From positions 1,669,001 to 1,733,000 of the forward strand of contig OZ026557.1 in assembly GCA_964020155.1 (NCBI GenBank): a stretch of DNA of 64,000 bases. The letters run 5' to 3'. Both the position numbers and the translations under genes were made by a program. The notes under the pieces were generated by a model, which saw only the letters and a list, made by a program, of their open reading frames with translations, had not been told where the DNA came from and did no database searches. Below are positions 57,020 to 64,000 of this stretch, piece by piece (the stretch's first letter is position 1; each line of letters begins with the position of its first letter). Source of the DNA: Chondrilla cf. caribensis. Lineage: Eukaryota; Porifera; Demospongiae; Chondrillida; Chondrillidae.

Positions 57020-58320
57020 CTATTTGCGAGATTTACGTTTGCGCAAGTTCTGTCCAGTCCAGACATCATCTTGTTCAGGATGACAGAGGTGAACCCTGTT
57101 CAGGTGCACAAAGATTGGCTCTCCATTGGGTTGATCAACCAATCATTCAGCATTACTCTGGGTGACATAGTGTACTCGGTAGGGGCCAATTCCAATTTTC
57201 AGGTCTTCCCTTGAGCTCGGCAGGCATGTGCTCCATAACTCTATCACCAGATTTCACAGTGGATCCCTTGCTGGAATGATCATACTGGTGCTTCCAGGCA
57301 GTTTGAGACTTCTCAATGTTCTGGTTGGCTAACTTCAATGCCAATGAAAGACTAGATAACATTTATAATCACTCACATCTGCAGTATAGGGACTTCTTTC
57401 TTGAGTCAAGGCAGTGATTGTGGGGATCCTCACATCCAGACCGTGAACCAGAAGAAAGGTAATTCTTTAAATTGTTGATTCCGGGGCACTGACTCTGTAC
57501 ACAAACAATAGGAAGGGCAAATGGTCATCCCAGTCCCGATCATGAGTATCACAGAACTTGGCAATCATGTTGGTCACTGTGGAGTTAAACCCCTCCACAA
57601 GACCATCTCTCTGCGGGTGATAGCCAGAAGTATTTATTTTCTTGACACCAAGTTGACGACAAACTTCTTGGATTAGCGAAGAAAGGAAGTTGGCTCCACG
57701 ATCTGAAAGGAGTTCTTCTGGGATTACATGTCGGCACACAATCTGTTTAACAAACAGTCTAGCTAGGGTCTCGGTCTTCTGATCAGGCATTGCAAACACT
57801 TCCAGCCATTTGGTGAGGTAGTCCATAAACTCGGCTATGTAACGGTTACTACTAGCTGCAAGTGGCAGCTGAAGCACATCCACAGCAACTCTATGAAACG
57901 GTCCTCCAACCAGAATAGGTTGTAGCAGAGGGCGAGAGGGTCTACGGCCTCCTTTTTGGGAATTGCAGATGAGACAGGACTTGCAAAACTGTACAGCGGA
58001 AGTGACGGACAACCCATACCAGTCTAAGCATCTCCAGCTCTGACATTCCATTATTATGCTCATGTTTGTCAACAGAATGAGAAGCATAGGCCACCAGGTG
58101 GATATTCCCGTCTTCCTGTTTTTGAGAAAGTATGGCTCCCAATCCAGCAGTGCTAACATCCGTTTCCAATACAAAACTATTTCCAGCGCAAACTTGAGGT
58201 GAGAACAGGTGCTGACATCAAAGCAGACTTGAGCTTTTGGAAAGCTCACTCATGGTCACCGGTCCATTCGAAGTGGATATCCTCTCTCATCAGCCTCTTG
58301 GTGAAATTTGGCACAAAGCT
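57020..58320 (-). pseudogene. Gypsy-type pol remnant: RNase H and integrase
   Basis: An RNase H piece (FVPNFTKRLMREDIHFEWTG; ETDVSTAGLGAILSQKQEDG; LVAYASHSVDKHE) leads into an integrase: zinc-binding tail (CKSCLICNSQKGG), then the catalytic core with VAVDVLQLP, LLSDRGANFLS and GYHPQRDGLVEGFNSTVTNM, i.e. the D, D(35)E residues. The C-terminal segment (SGDRVMEHMPAELKGRPE, then FVHLNRVHLCHPEQDD) ends RKRKSRK and a TAG at 57020-57022. Frames change at about 57970-58170 and 57360-57470. The RT palm is missing. Confidence 0.85.
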
Positions 58321-58352
58321 TTTTATAACTAGGAGGCTAGTTATAAAAAGCT
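58317..58352. repeat. Perfect 16-bp-arm hairpin at the retroelement deletion point
   Basis: AGCTTTTTATAACTAG (58317-58332), loop GAGG, exact complement (58337-58352). It lies where gag/protease-side sequence jumps to the RT/RNase H boundary, so it may be a repair or template-switch scar. Confidence 0.9.
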
Positions 58353-58659
58353 CCTCACACTGGTGACAGCAGTGGGAGTTGGGTAACTCCGGATCTTGTC
58401 CACCATCTGGTAAAATGCCAGAAACAGACACAAAGTGTCCAAGCTCTGCACTGGTATCCAAGTGGATAGCAAATCCATGACGATTCTCCACAGGCAACGG
58501 GATGTCATTTCTTTCAAGGAATGTCGCAGACTCTGGGCTAAGGCCTTTGGCTAAATCAGTGCTCTCTTGGTCAGTCTCAAGGTCCTGTAGGTTTCTGTGA
58601 GTCTGTGTCTGGTTACGGGCTTCGGCTGCAGAATGATACAGTTTCACATATTCTTCCAC

Positions 58660-59931
58660 CATCCTGGCACACGCAAGGAAGTTATGAAGCTTTCGTCAGT
58701 TTTTGGTGGGCCTAGTTTCTGTTGCCATATCACCAATAGTGCTCGGTGGAATCGTCCTTTTAACAAATGGTCAAAATCCTTGCCGGTGATACTGAAAAAT
58801 GCCTTCCATCCAAGGTGCTGGATACTACGACCTACTGCTTCTACGGATTCAACTGGATTCTGAACACGGTGGTGGAGTTCCAAACCCCGGAGTTCCTCGA
58901 TACCTCCGGGTTGGAACCGTTTTCTCAAGGCACTGATGGCTTTATCAAAATCCTCCACATCAGCCTCTGGTAGCATGCAAAATATACATCCAAAGCCGTC
59001 CTATGCAGGTGTAGCGTCAAGCAATACAGCTGGTCAGACACACTCCATTCAGCAAATCTGGCTCTCTCTCGGAATTGCTCGCCCCATCTGTCAAAGACAT
59101 CATCCTTCATATCTACTCCTTCGCCGGAATACAAAGTATACAGTGGTAGTTGTTGCATTGTGACTGCTTTAGTCTGTGCTGTCATTACTTTGGACTCAAC
59201 GCAGAGCAGTTCAGTCATGGTTTCGACCACATTAGATGCACTTGACATTGTGGCTGGGTGGGCTGGTAGAAGTTGTGCTGTTACCTGGGTCAGCTGCCAC
59301 ACCAGAGGTGTCAGAATTAATGGAAGCAGGTGTCCACCCGGGGTTAATTGTTAGACTGTTAGTCATACTCGATGTAGCAGGCTCTGTTGTTACAGGCAAT
59401 AGCGTGGGGTTTATAACTGCACTAGTGATTGGGGTTCCTGCTTGGCTGTCAACTACCTGGGTATCACATTGACCATTAACGTTAACTCCATTTAAAACCA
59501 GATGACTCTCTTTCACCAGTAATCTGTGCTCCATACTTTCAGGAGTCCTACACTGTTCATTAGCTTCACTCTGCTGAACACCTCCCAAGACATCAAGGGA
59601 AGCACTCACGACTGATGGCTCATTACCTATGTCTTGCACCAATTTGGAACCTGCCTGTAATGTAGAAATACGGACCAGTAGCACATCCTTCTATGTTTGG
59701 TAGCTAGTCCTGAGGTCATTGATCCACGCCTCCATCCTATTGACTTCTTGTGTCTGACATTCTTCCTCTCGCTCGAGTGCCATCTGATGTTCTGCCCTCA
59801 ACCGTCCCAAGGCATACAATTTGTCCGAGTCTGATCCAACTTATAAATATAACATTCACTTCTTCTAAGCATCTCCCCTTTTCTTCTAACTGCAACTTTG
59901 CACAAGCCAACTCCTCCTGGAGCTCCTCCAC
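58660..59931 (-). pseudogene. Gypsy-type gag remnant
   Basis: On the minus strand: a coiled-coil start (MEELQEELACAKLQLEEKGR), a Ser/Thr-rich leader in another frame (59684-59232), then capsid-like sequence LPLYTLYSGEGVDMKDDVFD, WGEQFRERARFAEWSVSDQL. After a frameshift at about 58975 comes DVEDFDKAISALRKRF and RGLELHHRVQNPVESV. Three frames are needed, so it is inactive. The capsid-like helical pattern (W..F..R.....W) is typical of Ty3/Gypsy gag. Confidence 0.75.
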
Positions 59932-60142
59932 AGTACGTATGTTGCTCTCCAGTTATGGTGTCTCAATCTATGGTTTCTCTCAATCACAGTCTATTCCGAG
60001 TGAAATGCACTCGGGTTCCACACGTCTTAATTCCCGCAAAGACATCCAACATGGCCACACGCAATCAAGAATCTCAATGCAGTCCCAAATCCACAGCTTG
60101 CCCTGAGAAAACTAACTGCCAAATCCTGCCAAGGTTGCCAAT

Positions 60143-60918
60143 TGTAACGCTGGATCGTTCGTGACAGCCGCTCAGCAGATAAGTCGCGAATCATTTGACC
60201 AACAAACCCAATCATTATTAAAAACAGGACAAAAAGAACTAGGACAAAAGAACTATATAGAATACATAGGTGTAGGAACCAGGGGGGCACCCGGGGCACG
60301 TGCCCCCCCTTGAAATAAATTCTTTAAAAGTGCCCCCCCTTGAGAAGATACTGCACTGAGAGAATTTCAGAGTTTTGTATTGGGACCAGGGTACAATTGT
60401 AGTCAGCATACTGTTTACCTCAACAAATAAAGGCATTTATCAAAGAGCTAACCCTTATCGTTCCCAAACAATCTTGAAAAAAGAAAAAAAACTTGAGAGA
60501 AACAGTTGTGAGAACGGCCATTAGTGTCGCATGATATTGAAATCATGTGATATGGTAGACAAAAATGGCCGCCCAACAATAGTTACTCAATTATTTAGGG
60601 CATCAATCTCCAGCAAGTGCCCCCCCAATCTGAATTGCCTTCCTACGCCCTTGGAATACACATGTTCACACAATAGGTAACTTACCACGAGATACATAAT
60701 ACATGTGTCTACTAAACTGAGTGGTATTGCAAATAGACAATCTAAAAAGGGAAGTAAAATATACGTTTGCTGCTGTGTATTTGTGCATTTGAATTCGTGC
60801 ACTTGTAATGTCACTGATCATCATGCAGATTGCGTGTGACTTGCCCACACTACCGGTGACTTAATTGCTTGCATAACACTTAAACCACAAATTCTAGTCA
60901 ATGCCCTCGAAACTCACA
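60143..60918 (-). repeat. 5' LTR with nested insertion
   Basis: TGTAACGCTGGATCG to about AAACTCACA, equivalent to the 395-bp solo LTR at 28699, plus a 387-bp insertion at 60267-60653. Confidence 0.75.
60267..60653. mobile_element. hAT-like MITE nested in the LTR
   Basis: The left end GGTGTAGGAACCAGGGGGG and the right end (complement GGGCGTAGGAAGGC with GGGGGGGCAC inside) are imperfect inverted repeats. GAATACA flanks both sides (60260-60266, 60654-60660), a 7-8 bp target duplication. The undamaged LTR at 28699 shows the empty site (ACTAGAATACACGTGTTC). No coding capacity. Confidence 0.75.
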
Positions 60919-61193
60919 TGTTATACCTGCCTTACCATGAACTCCTAAGACTTGAAATATAATGTGTATCTAGTAAGCAAATAATATTATAAAATACTAT
61001 ATGTTATATTATAACCTGTACAAATTGAAAACTAAACATCATTATTATGTTGCAATCATGTATTATATTAATACATACTTAGAATTACTTTAATCATAAG
61101 ATAATGTATACCTAATTGTTCAACTAGTAATGCAGAAGCTTAATAATTAATTTCATTTTCTCCTTTAAGTTATATCTTCATTGCATATCTAGC
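60919..61193. other. 3' flank of FReD-8
   Basis: The shared FReD 3' flank (CTGCCTTACCATGAACTCC, CAACTAGTAATGCAGAAGCT) ending directly at the stop codon. No other feature. Confidence 0.55.
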
Positions 61194-62189
61194 TCAGCCA
61201 ATAGCTCTGACCTTCATCTCGGTAAACTTCAGAGAGTAATGAACACCCCTCCAATGATACCAGTTCACACCATCAGCATAGGAGGAGTGGCGGCCATGGT
61301 GGTATAGTCCGTTCAGGTTAGAGTAATGGCAATTTGCATACCACCATGCTCCTTTGAACAATCCAGCACAGTTCTCAGAAATAACACCATCATTGTCACG
61401 GTCGTATGTTGTGAATGGTCTCCCACTGTGGGCTGTCAAGCTGTTACCAGCATTTCCTGTATACCCTCCAACTATAAGAGTGTAATTGGTGAATGCATCT
61501 CTTACTTTAAAATATCTGTATTTGGCATATGCTGTTGCTCCATCCCAATCCTCCAGGTCAACACGAAGTTCAGAATCACTATCATTGGTCAACCTATGTA
61601 TAAACTCAAGTCCAAGCCAGAATTCATTAGAGAGGTTCCCAAAGCCGTTAGTGTAGTTGACCCAGTTCCTGTAAAAGTCTTCACTTCCATCTTGTCTCCT
61701 TTGAAAGACGGTCCATCCTCCTCCATCAGTATCCATGTCACAATAAACATCAAATGGAGAAAGGTGGTCTGGTTGGATGGTGTAGACACCCGATTGAGTG
61801 TAGCTGTTGTTGAGGGCATCACGGCAGTCTCTGAATACAGGCAGTGGACATGGTGTTGGTCTCTCACTCATGTTGGTAGCATTGTTAGTTTCATTTCGGC
61901 AACACTGCATCTCACTCTTCAGATTGTCAACTGCAGAGACTACTTCCTGCTTTATGATCTCGACTAGTCTCTCCGAAATAACATCACTGATTATTATTTC
62001 CTTCAATTTGATATAATCTTCATATGAAAACACTCCTGGAGAGCCGTCCTTACCATCACGTCCATCACGTCCTGGTGGTCCTGGTACAGGGTGGTAGGAA
62101 GACGATGGGCAGGTAGTTCCAGCTACGAGACCTTCAGTGATCACAAGTAGAATCAGGAAGATCCAGAGAGTGCTAGTAGTGAAGTTCAT
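61194..62189 (-). CDS. FReD-8: collagen-like/fibrinogen lectin
   Basis: 331 residues from the ATG at 62189 ([15 protein letters not shown]). Signal peptide 1-24; Gly-X-Y at 37-52 (GPPGRDGRDGKDGSPG); helical stalk; Cys-Cys 96-97; linker with sequons (NNATNMSER); fibrinogen domain from about 118. The calcium loop is full length (YDRDNDGVISENCAG). The pocket reads [20 protein letters not shown] and [16 protein letters not shown]. It has the typical structure of the family and is probably functional. The 3' flank holds the Gypsy element; the 5' flank is a U unit. Confidence 0.93.
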   Translation of the reverse strand: MNFTTSTLWIFLILLVITEGLVAGTTCPSSSYHPVPGPPGRDGRDGKDGSPGVFSYEDYIKLKEIIISDVISERLVEIIKQEVVSAVDNLKSEMQCCRNETNNATNMSERPTPCPLPVFRDCRDALNNSYTQSGVYTIQPDHLSPFDVYCDMDTDGGGWTVFQRRQDGSEDFYRNWVNYTNGFGNLSNEFWLGLEFIHRLTNDSDSELRVDLEDWDGATAYAKYRYFKVRDAFTNYTLIVGGYTGNAGNSLTAHSGRPFTTYDRDNDGVISENCAGLFKGAWWYANCHYSNLNGLYHHGRHSSYADGVNWYHWRGVHYSLKFTEMKVRAIG

Positions 62190-62240
62190 CTTTATCTTCT
62201 TCTTGGGATGATTCTTGTGTGGACAGCAGTTGAGTCCTCA

Positions 62241-62248
62241 TATTTATA
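62241..62248 (-). promoter_or_regulatory. TATA box of FReD-8
   Basis: TATAAATA on the minus strand, 52-59 bp before the ATG. Confidence 0.7.
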
Positions 62249-62249
62249 T

Positions 62250-63346
62250 CCTCTGCCAGCAGTGTAGTTGTTACTTTATATGCATATAAGGCCTGTATGC
62301 CAATGTAACTTTATATTATTGTATATTACATTAATTCATTAGTAAGTGTTATAACAGTTATATTATTGGAATAGTACCAGATGTTCCTATGTACACATAC
62401 ACAGGTGTCAACACACACACAAATACAGGTGTGTAAACACATGCCATGCATTGTCCACAAAGTGCACACATTACAATTGATCCCTGGCCCATTAGTATGG
62501 GGTAAAATATCCCCCCACACATAGTGAATCTGTAAACCATACTCTCCCTTGCGGTCCATATCAAAATGGAATTCATGATGCTGTACATGTAGTCAATGTG
62601 TAATGTATTGTGTACAATGCATGATGTACCGTTGATTTGATCTCATACTGATTGGATTGTTAACAACCATATGAAGTCAGTCCTGAATACATCATTAGTA
62701 CCCTGTCCCTCTTCTGAGTACCTGGAGTAAACACTATGAATTACACTCGCGTTGTTCCATATGATGTTGAGGTCCATATTATAGGTATGATTGGTGTGGT
62801 TGTAATGTTTGCATGTTTAGTGTACCCCTATAATGTATAATTATCTGTTGATCCAATCTTACTGATACCACATAATGTAACTTTGACTATAATATTATAT
62901 GTACATGAATTCCCATTAATCAACCTTATCTTGTTCTCCAAGTGTATGGTAGATTAAATGGATATTTGCTAGTACTTGTATATATTACATTTGTACTGAT
63001 AATCTGTGGCTGACCAAAAGGTTTGGGTGGTTGGTTCTTGTCTGCAGATGTGAGAGTACCTCCCATTTCCCCCGCATATAAAGTAGATATGTAAACATCT
63101 ATACCACCAGGTTAGTTAGTGGTCACCCCTCCTACTTACCGTACTTGTACTATAAACTGTACTGTTTCTTCATTGAATACGTGACTTGAATCTAATAATA
63201 GCTTGACTATGGTGACAATGAATTCTCTACATCTGGTAACAATACACACACCTGCTCCACTGGTATGAAGTACCTCCCATTTCCCCTGCACACTGAGTAG
63301 ACATGTAAACTACAAGTTCACACATTTTTCAATAGAATAACCTTTT
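62250..63346. repeat. U repeat unit j (5' flank of FReD-8)
   Basis: AGTACCAGATGTTCC, GTAAACACATGCCATGCATT, GATTTGATCTCATACTGATT, a shortened middle, and boxes at about 63058 and 63270. No gene. Confidence 0.7.
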
Positions 63347-63600
63347 CCAACCTATGATGCTGACTATGATAATGGTGGTCAAAACTGTGCCAAATCATAC
63401 AAAAGGGCATGGTGGTACAATGCCTGCCACCATTCCAACCTAAATGTGCTGTATCATGATGGGCAGGTAGTTCCAGCTATGAGACCTTCTGTGATCACAA
63501 GTAGAATCACGAAGCTCCATAGAGTGCTAGTATACTGAATTTCATCTTTATCTTCTTCTTGGGATGATTCTTGCATGAATAGGCAGTTGAGTCCTTCTAT
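63347..63600. pseudogene. Head-to-head FReD chimera 7
   Basis: A plus-strand fibrinogen fragment ([20 protein letters not shown]...) joined to the antisense FReD 5' end. The signal-peptide frame is shifted and stops after about a dozen codons. The TATA position reads TAGAAATA. Its closest partner is chimera 2 at 16249 (shared AAAAGGGCATGG and ATGTGCTGTATCATG). Confidence 0.8.
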
Positions 63601-64000
63601 TTCTACCTTCTACCAGCAGTGTAGTTGTTACTTTATATGCATATCATGCCAACCTTAGCAAACTTAACTCTACTTTTAATACTAAAATATGCCTGTATGC
63701 CCATGTAACTTTATAATATTGTATATTGTATTAGTTTGTTAGTAAGTGTTATAGCAGTAATATAATTGGAATAGTACCAGATGTTCCCATGTATGCATAC
63801 ACAGGTGTCAACACACCCACACACACAGGTGTGTAAACACATGCTATGCATTGTCCACAAAGTGCACACATTACTATTGATCCTCGGTCCATTAGGTTTG
63901 GGTGAAATACCCCCCCCCACACACACACACATAGTGAATCTGCAAACCATACAGATACACACGCAATGCCCTCTCTCTTGGAGTCAATATCAAAATGGAA
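63601..64000. repeat. U repeat unit k, truncated by the window end
   Basis: TATATGCATATCATGCCAAC, AGTACCAGATGTTCC, GTAAACACATGCTATGCATT, a poly-C/CA stretch at 63909, and AGTCAATATCAAAATGGAA. No gene within the window. Confidence 0.65.

Larger units (their letters stand above)
56782..60918 (-). mobile_element. Internally deleted Ty3/Gypsy-type LTR retrotransposon
   Basis: Read on the minus strand: 5' LTR (60918-60143, enlarged by a nested MITE), a candidate primer-binding segment just inside it (TTGGCAACCTTGGCAGGA, 60142 downwards), gag remains (about 59931-58660), a large deletion removing protease and most of RT, RNase H and integrase remains (58320-57020), and a 3' LTR reduced to about 150 bp (56931-56782). 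Several frameshifts make it inactive. It sits in the A unit 3' of FReD-8. Confidence 0.85.

Overview
The window looks like a piece of a repeat-rich, AT-rich invertebrate animal genome. It is not bacterial: there are no operons or ribosome binding sites, dinucleotide microsatellites are everywhere, several eukaryotic transposon classes are present, and the only intact genes encode secreted collagen-like/fibrinogen-domain lectins of the ficolin/tachylectin/ryncolin type. A sponge or another early-branching marine animal is my best guess. That is inference from the gene type, the intronless genes and the repeat style, not from a diagnostic marker.

The backbone is a cluster of fibrinogen-related (FReD) genes, all read on the minus strand and all apparently single-exon. 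Five are intact: 13927-14937, 21840-22940, 36239-37228, 47384-48367 and 61194-62189. One is full length but frameshifted (29444-30377) and two are truncated (31430-31945, 43102-43553). Intact products have a signal peptide, five Gly-X-Y triplets, a short helical stalk ending in Cys-Cys, and a C-terminal fibrinogen domain. Each intact gene has a TATAAATA box 38-60 bp before its ATG. The paralogues are nearly identical over the stalk and the first half of the fibrinogen domain but differ around the expected ligand pocket and calcium loop, as in a diversifying innate-immune lectin family.

Between the genes lie copies of four repeat units, described here as U, A, B and C. U lies 5' of most genes and carries the FReD promoter. 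A lies 3' of the genes and is where transposons landed. B carries a CRE/E-box promoter-like core and a splice-donor-like site. C carries repeated GTACCTCCC boxes and TG tracts. Six U copies hold, in place of a gene, the same head-to-head chimera: a plus-strand fragment of a fibrinogen domain fused to the minus-strand promoter and signal peptide. Four of the six still encode a 29-31 residue signal-peptide-only ORF. A seventh copy, at 21381, keeps the unrearranged plus-strand end. Two larger duplications are evident: about 31.5-37.3 kb versus 43.1-48.4 kb, and a 2141-bp tandem copy at 49.4-52.5 kb with a fold-back at its junction.

Mobile elements: a complete but disabled Tigger/pogo element (11217-13187); two copies of a MULE-like element with long inverted repeats and 9-bp target duplications, inserted in opposite orientations (2894-3676, 54197-54917); an internally deleted Ty3/Gypsy element with LTRs (56782-60918) plus two related solo or partial LTRs; gag and LINE fragments; and several MITEs, one nested in an LTR.
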